Source: Pseudomonas viciae
Lineage (GTDB): Bacteria; Pseudomonadota; Gammaproteobacteria; Pseudomonadales; Pseudomonadaceae
Direction of reading: 5' to 3'
Length of the DNA stretch: 64,000 nt
Assembly: GCF_004786035.1 (NCBI RefSeq)
Contig: NZ_CP035088.1
Span: 3,198,001 to 3,262,000, forward strand
The notes below the pieces were generated by a model, which was not told the origin of the DNA, ran no database searches, and saw only the letters and a program-made list of their open reading frames with translations. The stretch's first letter is position 1, and each line of letters begins with the position of its first letter. Below are positions 37,596 to 46,619 of this stretch, in pieces. The translations under genes were made by a program, and so were the position numbers.

Positions 37596-39176
37596 ATGAA
37601 CCCAATGAACACCGTGACCAGCAAAACCTTTTCCGGCGCTGGCAAGCTATTGCTGAGCGTTTTGTGCAGTGCACTGAGCCTCGGTGCCTGGCAGGCCGCG
37701 ACAGCAGCTGTACCACAAGACACCCTGGTCATCGGCAAACCCGCTGATCCCCAGACCCTCGACCCGGCCGTGACCTTCGATAACAACGACTGGACCATTA
37801 CCTACCCGTCGTACCAGCGCCTGGTCGGCTACAAGGTCGAAGGCGACAAAAGCAGCACCGAAGTTCAGGGCGACCTGGCCGAGAGCTGGACAGTTTCTGC
37901 GGACAATTTGGTCTGGGAGTTCAAGATCAAACCCGGCAACAAATTTGATGACGGCGCCTCGGTAGATGCCGCCGCGGTGAAGTTCTCCTTTGATCGCTTG
38001 ATGACCCTCAAGCAGGGACCTTCCGGTGCATTTCCAGAGGACATGGTGGTCGCGGTTGTCGACCCGCAGACCATTCGGTTTACTCTGAAGACGCCTTTCG
38101 CGCCGTTTCTGTTTACCCTGGCCCACAATGGTGCTTCGATCATCAACCCAGCAGTGGTCAATAAAAGCGCGGACGTCAATGCCTGGCTGTCGAGCCATAC
38201 CGCAGGCTCCGGTCCCTTCCGCTTGAGCAACTGGCAAAAAGGCCAGTCGTTGACCATGGAACCGAACACCTACTTCGCCGGCCCCAAACCTGCGCTGAAA
38301 ACCGTGGTCATCAAGATCATCGGTGAGCCCTCCGTGCGTCGCTTGCAATTGGAACGGGGTGACCTGGACATCATCGAAGACATGCCCGAAGACCAGCTCG
38401 GCGTTCTTGCCAGCAAGCCCGGCGTGGCGGTGAAGGAGTTCCCGTCGCTACGGGTCACCTATCTTTACCTCAACAACAAGAAGGGCCCACTGACCAGCGT
38501 CGATGCTCGTCGTGCGATCACCGAAGCGGTGGACTACAACGGCATCGTCAAAGGCATTCTCAGGGACAAGGCCAAGCTCCTGAACGGGCCAATTCCGGAC
38601 GGCATGTGGGCGTATGACAGCTCGTTGCCGCCGATGAAGCAGGACATGGCAGCCGCCAAGGACAGCCTCGCCAAAGCACCGCAGAAAATCACCAACCTCA
38701 GCTACATGTATTCGGACAAGGATCCTAACTGGGAACCGATCGGCCTGACCCTGCAAGCTGCATTGGCGCCCCTGGGCATCAACCTCAAGCTGGAAAAGCT
38801 TGCCAATGCCACGCTGCGTGAGCGCGTCGGCCAGGCGGACTACGACATCGCGGTCGGTGCCTGGAGCCCGGATTTTGCCGACCCGTACATGTTCATGAAC
38901 TTCTGGTTCGACTCCAAGATGCAGGGCCTGCAAGGCAACCGCTCGTTCTATAGCAACCCGCAAGTCGACACGCTGATCCGAGAAGCGGCCGCGAATAGTG
39001 ACACCGCGAAACGCGTCGAGCTGTACCAGACCGCGCAGAAAATGGTGCTCAAGGACAGCGTCTACGCCTACCTCTATCAGAAGAGCTACACCTTGCCGAT
39101 GCGTGATTCGGTCAAGGGTTACGTGTTCAACCCCATGCTCGAACAGGTGTTCAACTTGGGCAGTATGAGCAAGTAA
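37596..39176 (+). CDS. Peptide ABC transporter, periplasmic binding protein (DdpA/DppA-like)
   Basis: The start is ATG 37596, seven bases after AAGGA; an earlier ATG at 37578 is in frame but poorly placed. 526 aa. A signal peptide (positive KTFSGAGK, hydrophobic LLLSVLCSALSLGAW, cleavage near ATA-A) is followed by the SBP_bac_5 fold (TLVIGKPADPQTLDPAVTFD, and later MYSDKDPNWEPIGLTLQAAL). It captures di- or oligopeptides in the periplasm and hands them to the two permeases downstream. Association with ddpX points to D-Ala-D-Ala or cell-wall peptides. Confidence 0.92.
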   Translation: MNPMNTVTSKTFSGAGKLLLSVLCSALSLGAWQAATAAVPQDTLVIGKPADPQTLDPAVTFDNNDWTITYPSYQRLVGYKVEGDKSSTEVQGDLAESWTVSADNLVWEFKIKPGNKFDDGASVDAAAVKFSFDRLMTLKQGPSGAFPEDMVVAVVDPQTIRFTLKTPFAPFLFTLAHNGASIINPAVVNKSADVNAWLSSHTAGSGPFRLSNWQKGQSLTMEPNTYFAGPKPALKTVVIKIIGEPSVRRLQLERGDLDIIEDMPEDQLGVLASKPGVAVKEFPSLRVTYLYLNNKKGPLTSVDARRAITEAVDYNGIVKGILRDKAKLLNGPIPDGMWAYDSSLPPMKQDMAAAKDSLAKAPQKITNLSYMYSDKDPNWEPIGLTLQAALAPLGINLKLEKLANATLRERVGQADYDIAVGAWSPDFADPYMFMNFWFDSKMQGLQGNRSFYSNPQVDTLIREAAANSDTAKRVELYQTAQKMVLKDSVYAYLYQKSYTLPMRDSVKGYVFNPMLEQVFNLGSMSK

Positions 39177-39252
39177 ACCGGCTCCCTCGCGCTGGCCATT
39201 CGTGGCTGGCGCGGCTTCTGATTTTCGTCGCGAGTGTGACTGAGGTGCCAAA

Positions 39253-40269
39253 ATGGCCTTCCTGACTTTGTTGCGCAAGCGCCTGCTCGGCCTGTTGCTG
39301 GTCGTGTTCGGCGTTTCGCTGATTACCTTTGCTATTTCGCACCTGATCCCCGGTGATCCTGCTCGATTGATCGCTGGCGACCGTGCCAGTGATGCGTTGG
39401 TGGCGGGCATACGTCATCAATTGGGATTGGATCTGCCGCTGTATCAACAATACGGTCGTTACCTGATGGACCTGGTGCAGGGAGACCTGGGAACCTCGAT
39501 ACGCACCAGCCGTCCCGTTCTGGAAGACTTGCAGACGTTCTTCCCGGCGACGCTGGAGCTGGCACTGGTAGCGCTGGTGCTTGCAATCCTGGCCGGTGTG
39601 CCGCTTGGCGTGCTATCAGCGGTTTACCATAATCGGGCGATTGACCAGATCGCCCGTACCCTTGCAGTCACCGGCATTTCAACGCCTGCCTTTTGGCTAG
39701 GCCTGGGCGCAATCGTTCTGTTCTACGGTCATCTGGGTTGGTTGCCGGGAGGAGGGCGGCTGTCCGAAGGGCTTGCTCCGCCGCCGACAATCAGCGGCTT
39801 TTATCTGCTCGACTCGCTGCTTGCCGGTGAGGGCTCGTTGTTTCTCGATGCCGTGGAGCATCTGATTCTGCCGGCGGCAACCCTGGGGTTCGTGACCTTG
39901 GGGGTCGTCGCACGACAGATTCGTTCAGCCATGCTCGATCAACTCGGCGAAGACTATATCCGCACCGCCCGCGCCTACGGCTTGTCCCGATGGACTGTGA
40001 TCCTGCGCCATGCACTGCCTAACGCGCTCATCCCTTCGGTCACGGTCCTGGGGCTGACTTTGGGCGATTTGTTGTATGGCGCAGTGCTGACCGAAACGGT
40101 ATTTGCCTGGCCTGGCATGGGGGCCTATGTCGTCAAGTCGATCCAGTCACTGGACTTCCCGGCGGTGATGGGCTTCGCCATTCTGGTTTCGTTCATCTAT
40201 GTGCTGCTGAACATGGCCATCGATATTGTGTACCGCGTGATCGACCCACGCATCGGCGAGGTAAGTTGA
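39253..40269 (+). CDS. Peptide ABC transporter permease (DdpB/DppB-like)
   Basis: 338 aa with six membrane helices. It has the N-terminal helix typical of DppB (LLRKRLLGLLLVVFGVSLITF) followed by HLIPGDPARLI, and the coupling-helix EAA-type loop near DYIRTARAYGLSRWTVILRH, which contacts the ATPases. Its stop is separated by one base from the next permease start, so the pair is translated together. Confidence 0.93.
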   Translation: MAFLTLLRKRLLGLLLVVFGVSLITFAISHLIPGDPARLIAGDRASDALVAGIRHQLGLDLPLYQQYGRYLMDLVQGDLGTSIRTSRPVLEDLQTFFPATLELALVALVLAILAGVPLGVLSAVYHNRAIDQIARTLAVTGISTPAFWLGLGAIVLFYGHLGWLPGGGRLSEGLAPPPTISGFYLLDSLLAGEGSLFLDAVEHLILPAATLGFVTLGVVARQIRSAMLDQLGEDYIRTARAYGLSRWTVILRHALPNALIPSVTVLGLTLGDLLYGAVLTETVFAWPGMGAYVVKSIQSLDFPAVMGFAILVSFIYVLLNMAIDIVYRVIDPRIGEVS

Positions 40270-40270
40270 A

Positions 40271-41152
40271 ATGTCCGCGACCCTGATAGCCACGCGCCGC
40301 CCGCGCTGGAACGAAAAACTCGCCTATCTGACCTTCCGCATCCGCCGCAGCCCGCTGACCATGGCGGGTCTGGCGATCACTTTTATCGTCTTGCTGTGCA
40401 TGATCTTCGCCCCTTGGCTCGCAAGTCACGACCCTAACGCACTGAACTTGGCCGAGCGCCTGGCACCGCCATCCAGCACCCATTGGTTCGGCACCGACGA
40501 AGTCGGCCGCGACTTGTTCAGCCGCGTGCTCTTCGGTAGCCAGCAGTCGGTGGGCGTCGGTCTGTTCGTGGCTTTTGCATCCTGCTTTATTGGCGGTTTG
40601 CTGGGGTGCTTTTCCGGGGTTATCGGTGGTCGTTTCGATGCGTTGATCATGCGTCTGATGGACATCATGCTGTCGGTGCCATCGCTGGTACTGATCATGG
40701 CCTTGGCAGCTGCGTTGGGCGCGAGCCTGTTCAACGCGATGCTGGCGATTACGCTTGTGCGAATTCCTTCCTATGTCCGGCTAGCCCGCGGCCAAGCCTT
40801 GAGCATCCGCGAGATGGGGTATGTCAAGGCCGCCCAAACCTTCGGGGCAGGGCGCTGGCACGTCGTGCACTGGCACGTGGCACGCAATGCAATGCCGCCA
40901 TTGCTGGTGCAACTGAGCCTGGATATCGGCAGCGCGATCCTCATGGCCTCGGCCCTGGGCTTTATCGGCCTGGGGGCGCAGCAGCCTACGGCCGAGTGGG
41001 GTGCGATGGTCGCCACCGGGCGCAACTACATTCTCGACAACTGGTGGTACTCGACCTTTCCAGGCCTGGCGATTCTGATCACGGCCACCGGGTTCAACTT
41101 GCTGGGCGATGGCGTACGCGATCTGCTCGATCCACGGCAACAGGGGAAATGA
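40271..41152 (+). CDS. Peptide ABC transporter permease (DdpC/DppC-like)
   Basis: 293 aa with six membrane helices. The N-terminal cytoplasmic segment leads to a helix near residues 35-55 and the DppC signature HWFGTDEVGRDLFSRVLFG. The EAA loop is GYVKAAQTFGAGRWHVVHWH. It forms the heterodimeric channel with the preceding permease. The stop overlaps an ATG of the next frame. Confidence 0.93.
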   Translation: MSATLIATRRPRWNEKLAYLTFRIRRSPLTMAGLAITFIVLLCMIFAPWLASHDPNALNLAERLAPPSSTHWFGTDEVGRDLFSRVLFGSQQSVGVGLFVAFASCFIGGLLGCFSGVIGGRFDALIMRLMDIMLSVPSLVLIMALAAALGASLFNAMLAITLVRIPSYVRLARGQALSIREMGYVKAAQTFGAGRWHVVHWHVARNAMPPLLVQLSLDIGSAILMASALGFIGLGAQQPTAEWGAMVATGRNYILDNWWYSTFPGLAILITATGFNLLGDGVRDLLDPRQQGK

Positions 41153-41154
41153 CC

Positions 41155-42144
41155 ATGCATGCGTCGAGTCCAGTATTGTCCATCGACAACCTGAGCCTGG
41201 AATTCCCGGCTTACAAAAACAATGTCAAAGCCCTGAATGGCGTGTCGCTACACGTCAATCCCGGCGAAATCGTCGGTATCGTCGGCGAGTCCGGATCGGG
41301 CAAATCGGTCACTGCCATGCTCAGCATGCGATTGCTGCCCGAGCGCAGCTATCGCATCACGGCCGGCAGCCTGAGCATGCTCGGTCGCGACATGCTGGCA
41401 GCGCCTGAAAAGGAGTTACTGACGATTCGTGGACGCGATGCCGCGATGATTTTCCAGGAGCCGATGACCGCCTTGAATCCGACGCGGCGGATCGGTAGGC
41501 AAATGCTCGATGTGATCATTCATCACCAGAAGATCAGCGTCGCCCAAGCCCGTCTCAAGGCGATCGCACTGTTGCGCGACATGCACATAGCCAGTCCGGA
41601 ACAAGTATTGGAGAGCTATCCTTTCGAACTGTCTGGCGGTATGCGTCAGCGGGTGATGATCGCGCTGGCGTTCTCCTGCGAACCCCAATTACTGATCGCC
41701 GACGAGCCTACAACAGCCCTCGATGTGACTGTGCAACGCCAGGTGCTGTTGCTGTTACGAGAAAAAGCCAGGCAGCGGGGCACGGCCATCTTGCTCATCA
41801 CCCATGACATGGCATTGGTTTCACAGTTCTGCGACCGGGTGTACGTCATGTACACAGGGGCTGTGGTCGAGGAGGGGCGCACGGCTGACGTCATGGGGAA
41901 TCCGCAGCATCCCTATACGCAAGGGTTGCTCAGTGGTCTGCCGGAAATGGTCGAGCCGGGCCAGCCGCTACTGACCATTCCCGGTCAGGTGCCGAACCTG
42001 GCTTCTTTGCCCGTAGGTTGCACGTTTCAGGAGCGGTGTACGTACGCTATGCCGGTGTGTGCCAAACGTCCGAATCTCAACACTATCAACGGTAATGACC
42101 AACGTAAAAGCGCGTGCTGGTTACCGGTCAAGGAGCTTTCGTGA
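41155..42144 (+). CDS. Peptide ABC transporter ATPase (DdpD/DppD-like)
   Basis: 329 aa. I choose ATG 41155, nine bases after AGGGG; an ATG at 41149 overlapping the previous stop is possible and would add two residues. Walker A is GESGSGKS, the signature LSGGMRQRVMI, Walker B LLIADEPTTALD, and the C-terminal oligopeptide-transporter domain carries the conserved Cys cluster (GCTFQERCTYAMPVC) that binds an iron-sulfur or structural site in this family. It energises uptake together with the next ATPase. Confidence 0.94.
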   Translation: MHASSPVLSIDNLSLEFPAYKNNVKALNGVSLHVNPGEIVGIVGESGSGKSVTAMLSMRLLPERSYRITAGSLSMLGRDMLAAPEKELLTIRGRDAAMIFQEPMTALNPTRRIGRQMLDVIIHHQKISVAQARLKAIALLRDMHIASPEQVLESYPFELSGGMRQRVMIALAFSCEPQLLIADEPTTALDVTVQRQVLLLLREKARQRGTAILLITHDMALVSQFCDRVYVMYTGAVVEEGRTADVMGNPQHPYTQGLLSGLPEMVEPGQPLLTIPGQVPNLASLPVGCTFQERCTYAMPVCAKRPNLNTINGNDQRKSACWLPVKELS

Positions 42145-43112
42145 TGAACAGTGCAGTCTTTCAACCCATCACCCCAATGGCACCCACGATTCTTCAACTG
42201 AACGATGTTCACGTGCGTTTCCCCGTAAGTAATGACTGGTTGGGGCGGCCGCGTGGGTATGCCCACGCCCTGAACGGTATTGATCTTCAGGTACGGGCAG
42301 GGGAGACCCTGGGTATTGTCGGCGAGTCAGGTTGCGGTAAGAGCACTTTGGCTCAATTGCTGATGGGCCTGGTGCCGCCCAGCAGCGGTGGACTGAACTG
42401 GGCCAATCGCAGCGGCGAGGGCAGTAGCAACGTTCAGATTGTTTTCCAGGATCCACAGTCTTCGCTTGATCCGCGCCTGCCTATCTGGAGAATAATCACT
42501 GAGCCGTTATACGCCCGAGGCCATGTCAGCCATGCGCAGATGCGCGATGTGGCCGCCAGGGTCGCGGCCCAAGTCGGCATCCGCCCGGAGTACCTGGACC
42601 GTTTCCCGCACCAGTTTTCCGGGGGGCAGCGTCAGCGCATCGCCATCGCCCGAGCCCTTTCGTCAGACCCGGATATCATTGTCCTGGACGAACCCACATC
42701 GGCGCTGGATATCTCGGTTCAGGCGCAGATTCTCAACTTGCTGGCAGAGCTGCAAAGTGCCCGCAATCTGACGTACATCCTGATTTCTCACAACGTATCA
42801 GTGGTGCGTCATATGGCTAATCGGGTAGCGGTCATGTACTTGGGGCAAATCGTTGAACTGGGCAGCGCTGCTCAAGTGCTCGATGAGCCACGTCATCCCT
42901 ATACTCGCTTATTGCTCGAAGCGGTACCACGACTGGGCGTGCCACTCCACGACGAGCAAGTTGCGGCACCTACCGAATTACCGGGGAACCGTCGACTACC
43001 CAGTGGCTGCTTCTTCCGCGAACGCTGCAATCTATGCACCGTTGGCTGCGAGAAGCCGCAGGCCTTGTTGGGCGATGAGCAGCGGTGTGTGCGATGTCAT
43101 TTACAGGATTGA
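42144..43112 (+). CDS. Peptide ABC transporter ATPase (DdpF/DppF-like)
   Basis: 322 aa. ATG 42144 overlaps the previous stop and lies eight bases after AAGGAG; the open frame from 42114 is inside the upstream gene. Walker A GESGCGKST, signature FSGGQRQRIAIARAL, Walker B IIVLDEPTSALD, and the terminal Cys motif (GCFFRERCNLCTVGC). Last gene of the regulator-ddpX-transporter operon. The operon order (regulator, dipeptidase, binding protein, two permeases, two ATPases) is complete and intact. Confidence 0.94.
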   Translation: MNSAVFQPITPMAPTILQLNDVHVRFPVSNDWLGRPRGYAHALNGIDLQVRAGETLGIVGESGCGKSTLAQLLMGLVPPSSGGLNWANRSGEGSSNVQIVFQDPQSSLDPRLPIWRIITEPLYARGHVSHAQMRDVAARVAAQVGIRPEYLDRFPHQFSGGQRQRIAIARALSSDPDIIVLDEPTSALDISVQAQILNLLAELQSARNLTYILISHNVSVVRHMANRVAVMYLGQIVELGSAAQVLDEPRHPYTRLLLEAVPRLGVPLHDEQVAAPTELPGNRRLPSGCFFRERCNLCTVGCEKPQALLGDEQRCVRCHLQD

Positions 43113-43202
43113 GTCACTGGTTTCGCCAATCCTCCCACCTTAGAAACGGAAAGAGCCAAAAGACTGAATAAGTGTTGGGGCAGGCAAGGCGAAAATGAAC
43201 AA

Positions 43203-43218
43203 GGCCGCAAATGCGGCC
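43203..43218 (-). terminator. Intrinsic terminator downstream of the TerC/CBS gene
   Basis: GGCCGC, loop AAAT, GCGGCC. Read on the minus strand the stem is followed by TTGTTCATTTT, an imperfect U-tract, 12 bases after the stop of the minus-strand gene at 43230. The plus-strand ddp operon also ends just before it (43112), so it may insulate both. Confidence 0.65.
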
Positions 43219-43229
43219 TCATTCTGTGC

Positions 43230-44777
43230 TTATTCCTTACGCAACAGCACCCTGGTCACCCGACGCTCTTCGACCTCCATCACGGTCATGCTCCATCCTT
43301 GCCAACTGTGCATGTCTCCAATCATCGGCAAGCGATCCAGCAGGCTCATCACTAACCCAGCAAGCGTCTGGTAATCTTCCGTCGCTTTCGCCTGGAACCC
43401 TGTGTGTTCGCGGACCTGACTGAGATTCAGGGCACCGCTGACGAGGAAACCTCCATCCTGGGCGACAATATTCGGTCCTTCGATTTCACTGGCATCCGGC
43501 AGCTCACCGGCAATGGATTGCAGGATGTCGGTCATAGTGAGAAGGCCGACGAAGTCACCGAACTCGTTCACCACGAACGCGATGTGGGTCGACTCCTTAC
43601 GCATCTGCTCCAGTGCATTGAGGATCGTGAAACTGTCGAGCAAGTTGATGGCTTTGCGCGCCATGACTTCCAGATTCGGCTGATTGCCCGCCAGTATTTC
43701 CTTGAGCAATTCTTTCTTATGGACAAAGCCTAGCGGCTCATCCACGCGTCCTTCCCGGATCAATGGCAAGCGTGAGTACGAAGAATGCATCAACGCCGTA
43801 CGGATTTCTTGAGCCGAATCTGCCAAGTCGAGGTGGTCGATTTGTGCACGAGGCGTCATCACGCTGCGTATCGGGCGCTCGGCCAATTGCAGCACGCCAC
43901 TGATCATGACCCGTTCGCGCCGATGGAAAACCTGCTCCGGTTCGTCGCCTTCCAGCAGGTCGGCGATTTCCTCACCGACCTCATTGGCTCCCAGTTTTTG
44001 ACCGCCCAGCAGGCGCAACACCGCATGGGCGGTACGCTCGCGCATCGGCCGAAGACCTTGCAGGCTTTTCTTGCGACGGGAGCGCGCCAGCTGGTTGAAC
44101 AATTCAATCAGAATCGAGAAACCAATCGCGGCGTACAAGTAGCCTTTCGGAATGTGGAAACCCAGGCCTTCAGCCGTGAGGCTGAAGCCGATCATCATCA
44201 GGAAACCCAGGCACAGCATGATGACGGTAGGGTGCCCATTGACGAATTTTGTCAGCGGCTTGCTCGCGATCATCATCAAGCCGATCGAGAACATCACCGC
44301 GATCATCATGACTGACAGGTGCTCTACCATACCCACGGCCGTGATCACCGCATCCAGGGAAAAGACCGCGTCCAGCACTACAATCTGCGCAACGATAGGC
44401 CAGAACATCGCATAGGCGGCATTGCCGGATCGTTGCGCCACGTGGCCCTCGAGTCGCTCATGCAACTCCATGGTTGCCTTGAACAACAGAAACACACCAC
44501 CGAACAGCATGATCAAATCCCGGCCCGAGAACGTCTTGCCGAAGACCTCGAACAGCGGGTTGGTCAACGTCACCATCCAGGAGATGCTGGCGAGGAGGCC
44601 AAGGCGCATCAGCAACGCCAGGGACAGGCCGATGATACGGGCACGGTCGCGCTGCTCGGGCGGAAGTTTGTCAGCCAGGATGGCGATGAATACAAGGTTA
44701 TCGATGCCGAGCACCAGCTCCAGCACGATCAAGGTCAGCAGGCCCAACCAGGCCGTGGGGTCCACGATCCATTCCAT
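43230..44777 (-). CDS. TerC-domain membrane protein with CBS pair and CorC/HlyC domain
   Basis: 515 aa. The N-terminal half (about residues 1-235) is a TerC-type membrane domain of seven helices with the acidic metal-type motifs [13 protein letters not shown] and [15 protein letters not shown]. Two CBS domains follow (about 300-420, including [10 protein letters not shown] and [11 protein letters not shown]), then a C-terminal CorC/HlyC domain (about 435-510). The architecture is that of the YegH/YoaE group. TerC proteins are linked to Mn2+ export or tellurite resistance; CBS domains bind adenosine nucleotides or Mg-ATP. Substrate is inferred only at the level of divalent metals. It reads towards the ddp operon and is the last core gene before the island. 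Confidence 0.92.
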   Translation of the reverse strand: MEWIVDPTAWLGLLTLIVLELVLGIDNLVFIAILADKLPPEQRDRARIIGLSLALLMRLGLLASISWMVTLTNPLFEVFGKTFSGRDLIMLFGGVFLLFKATMELHERLEGHVAQRSGNAAYAMFWPIVAQIVVLDAVFSLDAVITAVGMVEHLSVMMIAVMFSIGLMMIASKPLTKFVNGHPTVIMLCLGFLMMIGFSLTAEGLGFHIPKGYLYAAIGFSILIELFNQLARSRRKKSLQGLRPMRERTAHAVLRLLGGQKLGANEVGEEIADLLEGDEPEQVFHRRERVMISGVLQLAERPIRSVMTPRAQIDHLDLADSAQEIRTALMHSSYSRLPLIREGRVDEPLGFVHKKELLKEILAGNQPNLEVMARKAINLLDSFTILNALEQMRKESTHIAFVVNEFGDFVGLLTMTDILQSIAGELPDASEIEGPNIVAQDGGFLVSGALNLSQVREHTGFQAKATEDYQTLAGLVMSLLDRLPMIGDMHSWQGWSMTVMEVEERRVTRVLLRKE

Positions 44778-45354
44778 GGGTTATTCGCTCCCTCGGACGA
44801 TCAATGCGAAGGAAGAAGGCTGCAACAAACGTAGGCAGAGCGCAGGAGCGCTGGAGTGAATTCTGTTCTTTGGAAAGCTACTGGGAGGTTCCTGGAGCGT
44901 GTTCATACAGACCTGGAAATAATTGGGGAAGAAATCCTACAACGGTTTCCAACGCTTCATACGAGACGATTTATTACAGGATCTGACAGGATGGCGATTG
45001 ATCCCGCGCAGCGCGGGCGACGCTGATGGGCTTATGCCGAGCTGAGTGCTGCAGATTTCACACAGCGTCGTGGGCAGGTGGTCCGTGAGCAAACTGAACG
45101 TGAGACGATAAAGCACCCGTGCAAGATTTTGCCCTTGAGGCCAGGTGTTGCTGGCTTCAAATCTGCTGGATGACTCGGCTGAAATGGAAACATGATGTTA
45201 CGTGTAATGTATATTATGTTAAATAATGTGCTATGTCAGATATGTTCATGAGCAGCTTAAGCCACTGATTCGACAAACCAGGCTCTGACGTCCACTCTCT
45301 CAACGGGCCATGTCATCATGTTCATGGCAAAGTCCTTCATTGAGGTAGCTGCCA
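44778..45354. other. Intergenic stretch, probable left border of the GInt-like island
   Basis: 577 bases without a supportable gene. It contains a CCCGCG-CAG-CGCGGG palindrome (45003-45017) with no U-tract, then a strongly AT-rich segment (about 45190-45245, ATGTATATTATGTTAAATAATG) with promoter-like -10 hexamers, lying about 110-165 bases before the first recombinase. Composition changes here from core to accessory. The attachment site should lie in this stretch, but its core cannot be fixed without the other end of the island. Confidence 0.5.
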
Positions 45355-46608
45355 ATGAAGCTGATTCAGTGCCGTTACTCTTCTGGCCAGCGTGTACCGC
45401 TGCTTGTGCAGGATGGTCAGGCGGCGCCATTGCCCAAGCTAGTCCCATTCATCTACGTCCAGCTCAAGCTCAGGCATCGTGCATACAACACCGCCGCAGC
45501 GCACCTGCGTGCGATCCAGGCTTTCTACACCTATGCCAAAACCCGAGATCTGGATATCGATGAGGCCATCTTGGCCTGTCACTTTGAGGCGATTCTCGCC
45601 TTGTTGGATGGTTACGCGATTTGGCTCCAAAGCGGCCGTCAGGCCGATAACCTGGTCGCCCGAATCGGCACAGCTGCAACGGCACCTTTTCCGCAGATCG
45701 ATCCGCGTACTCGTGACCAGTACCTGCGATTGCTGAAGCAATACCTGTCCTGGTGTGTCACCCGTTACATCCCGCGCGCCCGTCAAAACTCAACCACCTT
45801 GGCTAACATCGAGGTGGTATTTGCAGATGTCGCCGATGTCATTGAGCGGCGCTTTGAGAGCCATATCATCAATGCTCGGCCCGACCACACTCGCTACCGC
45901 AGCCTGACAGATACGCAACTCCAGATCATTCGCACACTGATTCGCCCGGGCGCCGCGGAGAATCCTTTTCCGGACCGAATGCAGTTGCGCAATTGGCTAA
46001 TGATTGAATTGCTGCTGGAGACCGGTATCCGTCGCGGAGAGCTTCTGAAGCTTTACACCACGGATATCAATGAGGGTTCTCAGCATGCCTATGTCAGCAT
46101 CAATGACCGCGAACATGATCCCGGCGACCCGCGCGCTGAAGAGCCTGCGCTGAAAACACACGGCCGGACAATAGGTATCTCCGCGCAGTTGTATGAGGTC
46201 TACGAGCGTTATATCCAGGGCGAGCGACGCCCCCTGCGTAATGGCAAACCAATGAAATTGCGGTACCGCTATTTGTTCATCTCTGACCGAGGCCGTCCGC
46301 TGTCGATCCGCGCGTTGTCCAACGTCCTTGATCGGCTGTTTCTGACCATTGAACTGGCTCATCCGGGGTTGTTGCCTACACTTTCTGCGCATGACTTTCG
46401 CCACACCTTTGCCGACCGCTTTTTGGCTTATTTGGTCGAGAAGCGTGGATTTGAATTGGAGCGGGCCTTGGATGAACTCCGGCGAGTCTGTGGCTGGTCC
46501 GACACCTCGATCATGCCACGTCGTTATGCAAGTCGTTATCTCGCCGAGTCAGCCAACCTCCACAATGCCCAACGGGCTTCGGCAGCTTGGGATCGACTTG
46601 ACAGTTAA
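45355..46608 (+). CDS. ginA: Tyrosine recombinase, first of the GInt module (GinA-like)
   Basis: 417 aa, ATG eight bases after GAGGT (45342-45346). An N-terminal SAM-like core-binding domain (about residues 20-190) is followed by the catalytic domain: first Arg in LLLETGIRRGELLKLY, the H-x-x-R box in LSAHDFRHTFADRFL, and the Tyr in MPRRYASRYL near the C-terminus. All active-site residues appear present. It is followed after 11 bases by the second recombinase. Three consecutive recombinases plus a small fourth gene is the hallmark of GInt islands described in Pseudomonas syringae and relatives; the symbol is given on that architecture. Confidence 0.82.
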   Translation: MKLIQCRYSSGQRVPLLVQDGQAAPLPKLVPFIYVQLKLRHRAYNTAAAHLRAIQAFYTYAKTRDLDIDEAILACHFEAILALLDGYAIWLQSGRQADNLVARIGTAATAPFPQIDPRTRDQYLRLLKQYLSWCVTRYIPRARQNSTTLANIEVVFADVADVIERRFESHIINARPDHTRYRSLTDTQLQIIRTLIRPGAAENPFPDRMQLRNWLMIELLLETGIRRGELLKLYTTDINEGSQHAYVSINDREHDPGDPRAEEPALKTHGRTIGISAQLYEVYERYIQGERRPLRNGKPMKLRYRYLFISDRGRPLSIRALSNVLDRLFLTIELAHPGLLPTLSAHDFRHTFADRFLAYLVEKRGFELERALDELRRVCGWSDTSIMPRRYASRYLAESANLHNAQRASAAWDRLDS

Positions 46609-46619
46609 GGAGGTTCGCT

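Noticed and set aside
40606..41154. Upstream half of a long open frame leading into the first ABC ATPase
   Set aside because: It is an out-of-frame shadow of the DppC-type permease; the ATPase domain begins only after 41155.
36893..43112. Vancomycin-resistance-type cluster because of a VanX homologue
   Set aside because: There is no vanH, vanA or vanS/R gene; the gene order is that of a ddp peptide-scavenging operon.
43785..44834. Open frames opposite the TerC/CBS gene
   Set aside because: His/Gln-rich shadow frames; the minus strand holds an unmistakable TerC-CBS-CorC protein.
44997..45020. Palindrome near 45003-45017 as a terminator or attachment core
   Set aside because: It has no U-tract and no second copy was noticed in the window, so it is mentioned only within the border region.
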